Source: Solwaraspora sp. WMMD792 | Lineage (GTDB): Bacteria > Actinomycetota > Actinomycetes > Mycobacteriales > Micromonosporaceae | Reading direction: 5' to 3' | DNA length: 64,000 bases | Assembly (NCBI RefSeq): GCF_029626105.1 | Contig: NZ_JARUBH010000009.1 | Coordinates: 5,456,001-5,520,000 of the forward strand | Shown here: positions 41,063 to 49,700 of the stretch, one piece after another | Layout of the letters: each line of letters begins with the position of its first letter | Position numbering within the stretch: position 1 is the first letter of the stretch | Notes under the pieces: generated by a model | The model's database searches: none | What the model saw: the letters and a program-made list of their open reading frames with translations, nothing else | Told to the model about the DNA's origin: nothing | Translations under genes and position numbers: made by a program

Positions 41063-41722
41063 CTAACCGCGCCGCTGGGCGTCTTCGAGGTAGCGCAGGA
41101 CCGCCGTCACCCGCCGGTCGGCGCGGTCGTCCGGGGCGAGTCCGAGCTTGGCGAAGATGCTGCGGATGTGCTTGTGGACGGCCCCGTCGGTGACGAACAG
41201 CCGCTGCGCGATCGCCGTGTTGCCGAGTCCTTCGGCCATCAGGGCGAGCACGTCGCGTTCCCGGGCGCTGAGCCGGCTCAGGTCGCTGTCGGGACGGCTG
41301 CGGGCGAACAGCTGCCCGACCACCTCCGGGTCGATCGCCGTACCGCCGTCGGCGACCCGGTGCAGCGCGGCGAGGAACTCCTCGACCCGGCCGACCCGCT
41401 CCTTGAGCAGGTAGCCGAGCCGGACCGCGCCGCCGGCGAGCAGGTCGGTGGCGAACGCCTGCTCGACGTACGCGGACAGCACCAGCACCGCGAGGTCCGG
41501 TCGACGGCGCCGGGCCTCGACGGCGGCGACGATGCCTTCGTTGGTGTGCGTGGGCGGCATCCGGACGTCGACGATCGCGACGTCCGGCCGGAACTCGTCC
41601 ACGGCGGCCAGGAACGTCGTCGGCGAGTCGGCGGTGGCGACCACGTCGAGCCCTTCGGCCCGCAGCAGCAGCGCCAGACCCTCCCGCAGCAGGGCGTCGT
41701 CCTCGGCGATCACGATCCGCAT
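41063..41722 (-). CDS. NarL/FixJ-family response regulator
   Basis: 219 residues. Acidic pair in IAEDDALLREG, phospho-acceptor Asp52 in AIVDVRMPP followed by THTNEG (common in actinomycete DesR-like regulators), and a LuxR-type HTH LSARERDVLALMAEGLGNTAIAQRLFVTDGAVHKHIRSIFAKLGL. It overlaps the end of the kinase gene by 13 bases. The ABC exporter genes 150 bases downstream on the same strand are the likely targets. Confidence 0.93.
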   Translation of the reverse strand: MRIVIAEDDALLREGLALLLRAEGLDVVATADSPTTFLAAVDEFRPDVAIVDVRMPPTHTNEGIVAAVEARRRRPDLAVLVLSAYVEQAFATDLLAGGAVRLGYLLKERVGRVEEFLAALHRVADGGTAIDPEVVGQLFARSRPDSDLSRLSARERDVLALMAEGLGNTAIAQRLFVTDGAVHKHIRSIFAKLGLAPDDRADRRVTAVLRYLEDAQRRG

Positions 41723-43002
41723 GGCAGCTCCACGAGTAGTGTCGTCGGCCCACCGGGTGGGCTGGTCAGGGTGAACCGGCCGTCGTGTGCTTCCACCCGC
41801 CGCCGGATGCCGCCGATCCCCGAGCCGCTGCCGTCACTGGCACCGCCCCGGCCGTCATCGACGACCGACACGTGCAGCCGGTCGCCGCTGCGGTGCACGG
41901 TGACCGCGGCCGAGGCGGCACCACTGTGCCGGGCGACGTTGGTCAGCGCCTCCGCGACCACGAAGTACGCCGTCGACTCGACCGACGCGGCGCACCGGCC
42001 CGCGACGTCGACCTGCACCGTGCACGGCACCCCGCAGCCGGCGGCCAGGCCGTCGAGCGCGGCGGCGAGCCCCCGGTCGTCGAGCACCGGCGGCAGGATC
42101 GAGCGGACCACGGTGCGCAGCTCCGCGAGGGCCAGTTCGGCCGAGTCGTGCGCGCGGTCCAGGATCTCCGCCGCCCGCGCCGGATCCCGGACCATCGCCC
42201 GCCGCGCGGCACCCAGCAGTACGGTGACCGCGACCAGCCGGTTCTGCGCCCCATCGTGCAGGGACCGCTCGATGCGACGCAGCTCGACGGCGTGCGCGTC
42301 CAGCGCGGCCGCCCGGGTGGCGGTCAGTTCGGCGATCCGCAGCGACGTGTCGACGTCGCGCGGTGGGGCCAGCAACCGTCGCCCCGGCAGCGCCTGCAGC
42401 CCGGCCATCGTCGGGCCGAGCGCCACGGTCGCGGCGAGCCAGCCGACCCCGATCAGCCCCACCAGCAGCGCGTCGGGCAACCCGTCGATCCGCCAGTCGA
42501 TGAACCCCGGGCCGCCCGCCTCCGGCGGCAGCACCCAGTAGTACATCGGGAACAGCAGGTTCTGCACGGCGGAGATCGGCAGCGACAGCCCGAGCACACC
42601 CAGCCCGAACCCGACGGTGCCGTGCGCGGCCACGAACGCGGCCTCGCGCCGCACCCACGGATCGTGCAGGACGCCGCGCAGGCCGGTGGGGACCGGCGGC
42701 GGCAGGGGCAGATCGCGGTCCCATCGCGACAGTCGGGCCCGTTCCCGGTTGGCGGCCAGCCGGACCGCCTTCGCCGCCGACGGGACCATCACCAGGCCGA
42801 TGCCGACCACGCAGGCGAGCGCCACCAGGACCAGCATCACGACGGCCGCCAGCGCCAGGATCGCCGTACCGAGGCCGCCGACGAGGTGTTCGATGGCGTC
42901 GACCGACATCCGTACGCCGCGACGGGCGTACCGCCGCACGGTGGACCCACGGCCGCCCGGCCCCGCCGCTGTCGCACGCCCGACGGTGTCTATGCGCGGC
43001 AT
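41710..43002 (-). CDS. DesK-type sensor histidine kinase with putative sensor domain
   Basis: 430 residues. A membrane sensor of four helices (IEHLVGGLGTAILALAAVVMLVLVALACVVGIGLVMV near 35-75, AAHGTVGFGLGVLGLSLPI near 130, LLVGLIGVGWLAATVALGP near 185) precedes the HisKA_3 helix with His249 in RIERSLHDGAQNRLVAV and the HATPase (EALTNVARHSGASAA-like N box; GSGIGGIRRRVEAHDG). The ATG at 43002 has GGGGAGG seven bases upstream; a later ATG at 42909 has no ribosome site. It acts with the overlapping regulator gene. Confidence 0.92.
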   Translation of the reverse strand: MPRIDTVGRATAAGPGGRGSTVRRYARRGVRMSVDAIEHLVGGLGTAILALAAVVMLVLVALACVVGIGLVMVPSAAKAVRLAANRERARLSRWDRDLPLPPPVPTGLRGVLHDPWVRREAAFVAAHGTVGFGLGVLGLSLPISAVQNLLFPMYYWVLPPEAGGPGFIDWRIDGLPDALLVGLIGVGWLAATVALGPTMAGLQALPGRRLLAPPRDVDTSLRIAELTATRAAALDAHAVELRRIERSLHDGAQNRLVAVTVLLGAARRAMVRDPARAAEILDRAHDSAELALAELRTVVRSILPPVLDDRGLAAALDGLAAGCGVPCTVQVDVAGRCAASVESTAYFVVAEALTNVARHSGAASAAVTVHRSGDRLHVSVVDDGRGGASDGSGSGIGGIRRRVEAHDGRFTLTSPPGGPTTLLVELPCGS

Positions 43003-43151
43003 CGCGTACCTCCCCGGCCCCAGACGATAGGCGACAAGCGCCGGATCCAGCGCTCTGCGGCCCAGGAAGTACAGCCTGCTGTACCAGGCGGTTCAGTTCG
43101 TCACCGTCGTCGGGGTACGGACGGCTGGCGGCGGTTCCCGCCAGTGCAGCG

Positions 43152-44943
43152 TCATGACCAGGTCTTCTTCAACTCTGTTGTGGTGGTGGTGTGGGTGCCG
43201 TCGGGGTGGAGGCGGACAGTGACAGGTTCGCCGGGCCGGGTGGCGGCGTGGCGGTGTAGCTGGGTGATGTGGTGGGTTGTGGTGTCGGGGAGGGAGCCGG
43301 TCGTCGCGGTGTGTTGTGGGACGGGTATCGGCGTGGTCGGGTCGGTGGGGATGGTGGCGCGCAGTGCGCCGTGCAGGTAGCGGTAGCAGAGTGCGGTGGC
43401 TTCGGGCAGAGCGGCGCTGGTGGGGACGGGGTCGACGGCCAAGGGCGTGGTGGGTTCGACGACCCGGACCGACCAGGAGTGGCCCTGGGACAGTTCGGGT
43501 CGGCCGATGGTGTCGCGGTGGTCGATGACGGTGATGTCGAGGGCGAGGCCGAGGCCGCGCACCAGGGCGGCGAGTTCGTCGAGGGTGGGGCCGGGCCAGC
43601 CGGTGGCGAGGACCATGATCCGGGCGCCGTCGTGGGTGGCGCCGACTTCACCGAGGTACGCGTCGAGCGGGTCGCCGCCGCCGTGGGGGACCTGGCTGAC
43701 GCCGTTACGCAGGTGCTGGTCGATGCTGTGTTCGCCGTCGATGTCGGTCAGGTCGGTCGGCTGCACGCCGAACTGCGCGGCGAGCGAGCCGATCTGGTAG
43801 TGCTCGGGCAGTTGCCACACCGTGCTGCCGGACGGCCGGTCGGCGGGCACCGGTGTGGGTGGTGGTTGGTTGGTGTCGGCGGGTCGCCAGTTGCGGTGCA
43901 CGGTCCGGCCGCGTAGGTCGGTGACGGTGAGCACCGCGCCGCGTCGGACCTGGCGGGTGCCGTAGCAGTCGAGGCAGTACGGCGGGTCGGGCCGGTCGGC
44001 GCACCGGGTGCAGGGGTGGGTGGGGATCGGCTCGCCCCAGTGTTTCGGGTGCGGTGGTTCCCAGCCGCGGACGAATCGGCCGGGGGTGTCGGCGGGTCGC
44101 AGGCTGGTGTGCCACCAGTGCCGGTTACGCCAGATCGCCTGCGCGCCGCCGTGCTGCCCGGCGTCGGCGACCATCCGGCGTTCGACCTGGTCCAGGTCGT
44201 GGCCGCCGGGGTGCCCGTCCAACCCGACCGGCACCGCACGCCCGGTGAGGGCGTCGTCGGTGAGGTAGTGGGCGGGTAGGTGCGGGTTGGCGACGGTCAG
44301 GCCGGTCACCGCCCGTTCGGCGGGGATGGTGGCGAGCGCGGTCGGCAGGTCGGCGATCCACCGGTGCTGGTAGTCGGGCACCGCACCGCCGGCGTGTTCG
44401 AACCGGACGTCCCAGCTCAGCCCACGCCCGATGGAGCTGGGCCGCACTTCGAGGACCAGGTCGACGTGCAACTGATCGGCGAGCGCGCACAACCGGCCGA
44501 GCAGCCGCCCCGGATCACCGGGTGGCGGCGGCTCGCTACTGCGGCCGATCAGCACCAGCCACGGCGTCACCAACCGTTCGGCGAGCGCCGCCGCTTCCCA
44601 CCGCAGCCGGTCGGAATCCGGGATGCCGGGCTGCCACTGCCGGGGCAGCGTCAACCCCGACGACGGCAGCCGGCCCGGTTCGTCGGGGAAGTCCGGGTCA
44701 CGCAGCGTCGCGGCGGCCACCCCGGCACGCTGGGCGAGGTCGGCGATGATCGGCGCGTACGGCAGCCACCACGTACCCCCCCGGAGTCGGCAGCGGCGTG
44801 AACGAGCCCGGAACCAAACTGGTGGAGGCGACCTGCCCGGTGTCGAGGTTCGCGACGGTGAACACGCGTTGCGCCCGCCGCCGGTCCGCGCCGACGCCGA
44901 CGATGTGCAGCGAGCTGGCCGGCACCTTGTTGACGCCGTTCAC
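43152..44943 (-). CDS. Large protein of unknown function with CxxC zinc ribbon, frameshifted at a G7 run
   Basis: The GTG at 44943 overlaps the upstream stop (GTGA) and opens MNGVNKVPASSLHIVGVGADRRRAQRVF. At 44776-44782 a run of seven C (G on the coding strand) puts the rest out of frame; with six, PTPGG-TWWLPYAPIIADLAQRAG reads on without a break to the stop at 43152, giving 596 residues. The middle has a zinc ribbon, CTRCADRPDPPYCLDCYGT, and the C-terminal part repeats a block like VLVLEVRPSS/GLALDITVIDHRD with QGHSWSVRVVEP. No known family is recognised. It may be a pseudogene, a slippage-regulated gene or a sequencing error. Confidence 0.65.
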
Positions 44944-45365
44944 GCCGCCACCCCCGCCCCGAACCGGTGCGACTGCTCGAACTGCTGCGACTGCCAGTCC
45001 CGCAACGCCTGCTTGAGCCGGGCGTTTTCGTCGCGGGTGGAGCCAAGTTCGGCGCGCAGCGCGGTCAACTCGTCGGCCACCAGGTGCAGAAACGCCCGCA
45101 CCTCGACCGGGTCGCAGCCACGCCGCGTCCGGTCGCCGAACCGGCGCTCCCGGACCAGGCCGGGGCTGATCGACGGCCGCACCGCCCTGCCGTACAGGTG
45201 ACCGGCAGCGTTCGGGGCAGGCGTCACCGACCGACGCGGCCCAGTCGCCACGTCGATCGGCCGCCGGTTGTGGCGGGCGATCTCAGCGAGCAACCGCCGG
45301 TTACGCCGACTCCCCACCGGAGCCCGCCGAAACAGGTCAAGGAATCCACGCACAGCAGGAACCAC
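44940..45365 (-). CDS. DivIVA-domain-like protein
   Basis: 141 residues, GTG start (or GTG 45353, which is better spaced from AAAGG). The N-terminal half is basic. The core VRERRFGDRTRRGCDPVEVRAFLHLVADELTALRAELGSTRDENARLKQAL matches the DivI1A repeat (F-x-x-x-x-x-R-x-G-Y/C-D-x-x-E-V-x-x-F-L) and continues into a short coiled coil. DivIVA-type proteins bind curved membrane at poles. The 3' end overlaps the next gene by four bases, so the two are translationally coupled. No membrane helix. Confidence 0.75.
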   Translation of the reverse strand: MVPAVRGFLDLFRRAPVGSRRNRRLLAEIARHNRRPIDVATGPRRSVTPAPNAAGHLYGRAVRPSISPGLVRERRFGDRTRRGCDPVEVRAFLHLVADELTALRAELGSTRDENARLKQALRDWQSQQFEQSHRFGAGVAA

Positions 45366-45440
45366 CTTTCACACAGTCCAGAAACCTTCAGAGGTACGGA
45401 TAGAGGGCGCGCGGCTCAGGTAGCGCTGCCGCCGCCGGGG

Positions 45441-45701
45441 TCAGCGGTGGGGCCGGCGCGGGCGGGGAGCCCAGCGGAGACCGTCACGCTGGACGAAGAT
45501 CTCCCGACGTTCACGGGCTTCACCGTCCGGTGCCAACACATACCCGGTGAGCCAGACCCAGCCCTGATAGGTCAGCTTCGTGTCCACTGTCGTCACCCGT
45601 AACCGGAAACCCCGCCCGGCCGCGAACTGCACACTCGCCCCGCCATCGATGATCAACTCGTCACCGGGGCGAGGATCCGCCGGTGACCGGTCGGCCGGCA
45701 C
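45441..45701 (-). CDS. Small protein of unknown function, beta-rich
   Basis: 86 residues from the GTG at 45701, one base after the stop of the small membrane protein gene. It contains PGDELIIDGGASVQFAAGRGFRLRVTTVDTKLTYQGWVWLTGYVLAPDGEARERREIFVQRDGLRW, alternating strands like a small beta barrel. No family is recognised. A longer in-frame start at 45821 would overlap the membrane protein gene and is less likely. It lies 75 bases upstream of the DivIVA-like gene. Confidence 0.6.
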   Translation of the reverse strand: MPADRSPADPRPGDELIIDGGASVQFAAGRGFRLRVTTVDTKLTYQGWVWLTGYVLAPDGEARERREIFVQRDGLRWAPRPRRPHR

Positions 45702-45702
45702 G

Positions 45703-45831
45703 CTACCGATCAGCCGCCGGCACCGTCGTCCGACCGCAGTCGGGACACCACCGCGACTTGATCTTGAAACTGAACAACCCGACGAAGAACCCGAGCAGGA
45801 TTCCGGAAACCAGGGCACCAAGCGCCACCAT
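45703..45831 (-). CDS. Single-pass membrane miniprotein with CxxC
   Basis: 42 residues: one hydrophobic helix (MVALGALVSGILLGFFVGLF) followed by SFKIKSRWCPDCGRTTVPAADR, a short cytoplasmic-looking tail with a CPDC knuckle. GGAAGGG stands about nine bases before the ATG, supporting translation. It heads the run of genes toward the DivIVA-like protein, with one base between its stop and the next start. The CxxC could bind zinc or join another chain. Confidence 0.6.
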   Translation of the reverse strand: MVALGALVSGILLGFFVGLFSFKIKSRWCPDCGRTTVPAADR

Positions 45832-45983
45832 GATCAACCCTTCCAAATGGACTGGGCGGCCAATGGGCAGCCGCCGTGCTGAGCACCAATTCACCAGGCG
45901 CTACGCCAGATCTTCCGCGCCTTCTGGTTGACAATCAGATGTCGATAGAGCAACGATCTCACTCGATCTTGATAGGCGGCAGG

Positions 45984-46018
45984 TGTCACGGCGGTGACAG
46001 GTCAAAGTCCCCTGTCAT
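45984..46018. promoter_or_regulatory. Repeated TGTCA/TGACA operator-like region
   Basis: TGTCAC (45984-45989) and GTGACA (45994-45999) form an inverted repeat with a 4-base spacer, and a third TGTCA follows at 46014-46018, so ACAGG and CCTGT also face each other. It ends 32 bases before the XRE/TPR regulator start, fitting an autoregulatory site. The GGATAC at 46036-46041 could be a -10 box, which would leave a very short or absent leader. Confidence 0.45.
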
Positions 46019-46049
46019 ATCACCCCCCGTGTGGTGGATACTCGAAGCC

Positions 46050-47306
46050 ATGAGGGATGAGCTTGAGGAAGACTCCCGGCCGGCGTGGGCGCAGCGGCTT
46101 CGCTCGGAGCGGACTGCCCGGGGGTGGTCCCAGAGTGACGCGGTACGGGCGCTCAGGGCACACGCAGCCGAACCGCTGCCCTCCGACAACACCCTGTTGC
46201 GCAACTGGAAGCGGTGGGAAGCCGGCAGCTCCGAGCCCGATCTTTTTTACAAGACGCTGATCGCCAAGACCTACGGCACTGTCACGGCAGCGTTCTTCCC
46301 TCGCCAGGGTGGGGCACACGTCGAAGCGGACCTACTGGCGGACAGTGGCCTGGAGACCCTTGAGATCCTCTCCCGCATTCGCGCCTCGGATGTCTCCGCA
46401 GCCATGCTTGACGCACTCCATATTACGGCCGACCGGCTTTGCTGTGAGTACCCATACGCTCCCCCGTATCAGCTTTATGTTGAGGGAAAGGCGTGGCTTC
46501 GACGCCTCACGAGTCTCATGGACCGCCGTTTGACGCTCGCGCAGCACAAAGAGGTCCTGTCGCTTGCTGGTCTGGTTGCCTTGCTCGTCGGGTGTGTCGA
46601 ATACGACTTGGGGCTGCGGCGAGAAGCGGAAAGCACCCGTAAGGCGGCGCTGGCCCTCGGCGAAGAGGCGGGCGATGCTGCAGTCGTCGGATGGGCGCAC
46701 GAGATGCGCGCTTGGTACGCGCTGACACAAAGTGATTACCGGGGAGCCTTAGCCGCCGCTGAGATAGGGGTAGCGAAGGCCCCCGGTCAAAGTGTTGCTG
46801 TGCAGCTAGCAGCGCAGCAGGCCAAGGCATGGGCACGTATCGGAGACCGCAGACAAGTGGAGACTGCACTTGATCGGGGACGGTCGCTCCTAGAATCACT
46901 GCCCTATCCAGAGGATACCGACCACCATTTTGTTGTTGATCCGTCGAAGTTCGACTTCTACGCGATGGACTGCTACCGGCTGGCCCGAGAAGACCAGCTT
47001 GCCGAGATTTACGCCCATGAAGTCATACGGTCTTCCACGGATCCGGACGGCACCGAACGAAAGCCAATGAGGAACGCCGAGGCTCGTTTGACACTAGGTG
47101 TGGTATCGGCGCGCAGAGGGGAGATTGAGGAGGCCGTGGCCAACGGCCGACAAGCGCTGTCGGGCGACCGCAGGTCCCTACCGTCACTCCTCATGTGCTC
47201 CCGAGAGCTAGGGCAGCTGTTGCAGGAGCAGTACCCGAAGCACCCTGAGGCGCTAGCCTTCCTGGACGAGCTTCGAGTCCTCAGCACCCCAGCAGGCTTC
47301 CGGTAG
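46050..47306 (+). CDS. XRE-family HTH regulator with TPR-like C-terminal domain
   Basis: 418 residues. The N-terminal HTH covers WAQRLRSERTARGWSQSDAVRALRAHAAEPLPSDNTLLRNWKRWEAGSSEPD, an actinomycete subtype with an insertion before the recognition helix. From about 100 to the end the protein is alpha-helical with TPR-like pairs (ARKAALALGEEAGDAAVVGWAHEMRAWYALTQSDYRGALAAAEIGVAKAP, RLTLGVVSARRGEIEEAVANGRQAL). Such proteins often respond to a small ligand or peptide. A clear Shine-Dalgarno is missing. It is divergent from the CxxC/DivIVA-like genes, which it may control through the TGTCA sites. GC is lower than in housekeeping genes of the window. Confidence 0.85.
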   Translation: MRDELEEDSRPAWAQRLRSERTARGWSQSDAVRALRAHAAEPLPSDNTLLRNWKRWEAGSSEPDLFYKTLIAKTYGTVTAAFFPRQGGAHVEADLLADSGLETLEILSRIRASDVSAAMLDALHITADRLCCEYPYAPPYQLYVEGKAWLRRLTSLMDRRLTLAQHKEVLSLAGLVALLVGCVEYDLGLRREAESTRKAALALGEEAGDAAVVGWAHEMRAWYALTQSDYRGALAAAEIGVAKAPGQSVAVQLAAQQAKAWARIGDRRQVETALDRGRSLLESLPYPEDTDHHFVVDPSKFDFYAMDCYRLAREDQLAEIYAHEVIRSSTDPDGTERKPMRNAEARLTLGVVSARRGEIEEAVANGRQALSGDRRSLPSLLMCSRELGQLLQEQYPKHPEALAFLDELRVLSTPAGFR

Positions 47307-47681
47307 CTCAGGAATCCATCCACGGGTGTTGCAGTCAGGGCAACAAATCCGGTTTCGCCCATCTCCGAACACAGCCTCACCGGATCCTGCACACAGCTGG
47401 CAGGTCGAAGCGGAGGACGGCCGGTCCGGCATGAGATGTCTCAATTCCGGGTAGCGGCGCGCTGCCTGGACGTGGGCGAACTCGTACTCGTTGGCATCGG
47501 CGGGGCGCAACCTACCGTCGTCTTCGTCGATGAACACCTCGCCCGACTCTGACATGAAGAAGGAGATTCCCAGGGTGCCGTAGACACCGAGCAGTCCGAG
47601 TTCCCGCGCCATCGCGGCAGCGGGATGGGCGGCCGAAGCCTGGTCCTCGACGAGCCTCGCAAAGTCCCCAGACACTTCCAC
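47253..47681 (-). CDS. Zinc-ribbon protein of unknown function
   Basis: 142 residues, GTG start. The first 90 residues are helical and acidic (ARLVEDQASAAHPAAAMARELGLLGVYGTLGISFFMSESGEVFIDEDDGRL); then CQLCAGSGEAVFGDGRNRICCPDCNTRGW forms a DnaJ-like CxxCxGSG/CCxxC zinc ribbon. The 3' end overlaps the end of the XRE/TPR gene by 54 bases on the other strand. I do not recognise the family. Confidence 0.65.
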   Translation of the reverse strand: MEVSGDFARLVEDQASAAHPAAAMARELGLLGVYGTLGISFFMSESGEVFIDEDDGRLRPADANEYEFAHVQAARRYPELRHLMPDRPSSASTCQLCAGSGEAVFGDGRNRICCPDCNTRGWIPELPEACWGAEDSKLVQEG

Positions 47682-47966
47682 GAGGCGAACATACTCTCAG
47701 ACTCCACTCACCGGTCCCCATCGCATCCTGGCCGGTCGGCGTCCGAGGTCTCGTCAGCCTGGCCTGATCTGTTCATCGAGGACCCTGATGGAGGCGACGA
47801 CCAGGGGCGGTCGCTGCAAGAACGACGCGAACGCATGGGCACGCCAGGCCGCCTGTGACTGGACGGTGTACGTCGAAGCCCGCGACATCCGCTACTCACG
47901 ATGAGTAACGGTGGAGGTGACCCGGCTCCAGGATTGCGGCATGAGTGACGATGTGCGGCAAGTGGA
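47682..47966. other. Intergenic region before the broken isomerase-like gene
   Basis: 285 bases without a well-supported gene. A 38-codon frame on the + strand (47788-47904, with NDANAWARQAACDWTVYVEARDIRY) has a plausible composition but no ribosome site, and may be the tail of a lost gene. Confidence 0.3.
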
Positions 47967-48314
47967 CTATTCGATCGCCGCTTTCAAGACCCAGGAGGTG
48001 GGTCGAGGACGGCCGGGGAGGTCAGTGCGCCCGGTGGACCACAGGAGCACCTGGACCGGATCGCCGGCCGGGGCGTGGGGAAAGAGCCGCGTCAGCACGG
48101 CGCTACAGAGTGATCTCGGCGGATGCCAGTGGATGCCGAGCCCTTCGGCGATGTCGTAGGTGTGCACCAGCGTCTCGTTCACGCCCAGTGCCGCGAAGCC
48201 GCTTGGGTCGGTCGGTCCCCAGTGCCAGGCCCGTACCGACGGGTCGGATGCGGCCAGCATGGTGCTCAACAATCGTCCTGCGCCGGTGACTGTTCGCAGC
48301 AGATCGCGGGGAGA
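47967..48314 (-). pseudogene. Maleylpyruvate isomerase/DinB-like protein, C-terminal part, separated by an insertion
   Basis: Frame contains GVNETLVHTYDIAEGLGIHWHPPRSLCSAVLTRLFPHAP...LLWSTGR, the end of a mycothiol-dependent maleylpyruvate isomerase/DinB-type four-helix protein (HTYDIA holds a metal-ligand histidine). The missing N-terminal part lies at 49701-50007. Joining 50007-49701 to 48226-47967 gives an uninterrupted 188-residue protein, with one 88-base copy of the flanking repeat removed. A new ATG inside the inserted element's left end (48329) could start a 120-residue fragment. Confidence 0.82.
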
Positions 48315-48315
48315 C
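48227..48315. repeat. Direct repeat, copy A (about 88-89 bp)
   Basis: Identical over 89 bases to 49701-49789, in the same orientation; the two copies sit exactly at the two ends of the 1.39-kb element. The last base is shared with the element's terminal C, so the true duplicated length is 88 or 89. It codes for the SPRDLLRTVTGAGRLLSTMLAASDPSVR part of the broken gene. Confidence 0.92.
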
Positions 48316-49700
48316 CCGACTTGGCTCATTTAGTGCGTGCTAGGAAAGGCGTCGAGTGCACTTGGAGGCCGACGCGCAAAGGTCGGCGGCGGCGATGATC
48401 GGTCACCGCCGGAACACCGCTGGCCCTGCGGTCGAGACCGGCGCCGCGAGCACCACCCAGAATGGGAGACCGTCCTGTCCCGCCGACCACCAAGATCAAG
48501 TTTTACGACTGGCTGACCTCGCTGTTGCCTCCCCGTTGTACCGTCGCACAAATGCCGCGTCATACCCCGAGGCGCCTACGCGACCAGGTAGGCAAGCAGA
48601 GACAGGAAAGACAGCACACCAAAATCAACCTCTACGTGGAGCGCGGGGGTACCGCTGTCTTTGGTAACGCCTCTACGATCAGCACCGACACGATTAACTC
48701 GCCCGGCGAGCGCGCGACATTTGCCGATGACGTGATGCCGGCAACGCTGACCACACTGCCGATCCTCGTCGTCATCCTCTTGTTGGCCTTGACCGATCAG
48801 ACGGTGCTGCTCCGATCCATCGTGCAAGAAGGCAACCCGCTGGGCCTGGTGGCCCTATTCATTCCACTATTCTCGCCGGTCATCGTGGCTTCTCTCGTCT
48901 ATTTCGCGAAGGTTCGCGGATGGCTTCGCCTCAGCGCGGGCTGGACCAACGTGCTGGCGTTGGTGCCCGCCGGCGTCCTCGGGCTGTTCGTGCCGCTGAA
49001 CTATCTCGGCCTGCAACTGGTCGTGTTCGGGGTCAGCCTTACCTGGCTGCGCGTACGGCATCGCCGGTCGCGCTGGCGGATCGTCGTCCTGGCGTTGGTG
49101 ATTACCGGATCTTTGGCGGGGTTGGGCGCCGTGGCGGAGTGGAAATGGCCTTGGACCGACCACCTCCCCAGAGTGGCTGTCGGCCGCATCGTCGATGGTT
49201 TAACCAGGATGAATGTGCATGATCGGCCGCAAAGCCGATCTGTTCTCGTCATCAGCGTGAATGACGCGTACGCCCTCGTCGCGTCACAGGGCTATCCGCC
49301 GACTGTGGAGACCATTTCGCTCGAGACCCTGCAAGAGGGTCGTGTGTGTCAGCTCAAGCCTCGCTGGAACCAGGTCAGCCTCATCAGACACCTGACGGGC
49401 GGCGCCGACAAACTGGCCAATTCCGTCGAGGTCTGTATGAGCCAGTAGCCACTCGAAGTGCACTTGGTGCGGGTAGAGGACGGCAACCAACGCGCTGTCG
49501 TCGGCCAATTTGCGGGAGTCACGCGACGGTCGCCAGTATATGCAATGTGACCTACGGGGACCGCTGGCCGGTCCCGTAGGCGTCGACCCCACGTGGTCGT
49601 ACAACTTTGTTAAGGACCTCTTAGTGCACGCCTCCCGACACAACACCCCAGTTCACAGCCCTACAGAGCCTCGAATCAGCCGACCGTGAGCCAAGTCGGG
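48315..49700. mobile_element. 1.39-kb element with 14-bp perfect terminal inverted repeats, no transposase
   Basis: The ends are CCCGACTTGGCTCA at 48315-48328 and its exact reverse complement at 49687-49700. Outside the ends lie perfect 88-base direct repeats, and the element splits a protein gene that closes in frame when it and one repeat copy are removed. Inside there is one convincing gene, a membrane protein on the + strand, and no transposase or integrase, so if mobile it would depend on an enzyme supplied elsewhere. The 88-base duplication is far longer than ordinary transposon target duplications. Confidence 0.7.
48462..49448 (+). CDS. Membrane protein carried by the TIR-bounded element
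   Basis: 328 residues from ATG 48462, or 298 from the in-frame ATG at 48552; neither has a strong ribosome site. The N-terminal part contains KINLYVERGGTAVFGNASTISTDTIN, a short strand-rich motif, then four to five membrane helices (LPILVVILLLALTD, LVALFIPLFSPVIVASLVYFA, WTNVLALVPAGVLGLFVPLNYLGLQLVVFGVSL, IVVLALVITGSLAGLGAVA) and a soluble C-terminal domain of about 95 residues (VLVISVNDAYALVASQGYPPTVETISLETL). No known family is recognised. It is the only cargo of the element. GC content is visibly below that of the flanks. Confidence 0.65.
   Translation: MGDRPVPPTTKIKFYDWLTSLLPPRCTVAQMPRHTPRRLRDQVGKQRQERQHTKINLYVERGGTAVFGNASTISTDTINSPGERATFADDVMPATLTTLPILVVILLLALTDQTVLLRSIVQEGNPLGLVALFIPLFSPVIVASLVYFAKVRGWLRLSAGWTNVLALVPAGVLGLFVPLNYLGLQLVVFGVSLTWLRVRHRRSRWRIVVLALVITGSLAGLGAVAEWKWPWTDHLPRVAVGRIVDGLTRMNVHDRPQSRSVLVISVNDAYALVASQGYPPTVETISLETLQEGRVCQLKPRWNQVSLIRHLTGGADKLANSVEVCMSQ

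Noticed and set aside
47911-48159. + strand frame beginning MEVTRLQDCGMSDDVRQ
   Set aside because: Mostly antisense to the broken isomerase-like gene; composition becomes Arg/Ser/Trp-rich and it has no family.
49284-49646. 120-codon minus-strand frame inside the 1.39-kb element
   Set aside because: Overlaps the end of the membrane protein gene and shows no conserved pattern; could not be supported as a transposase remnant.
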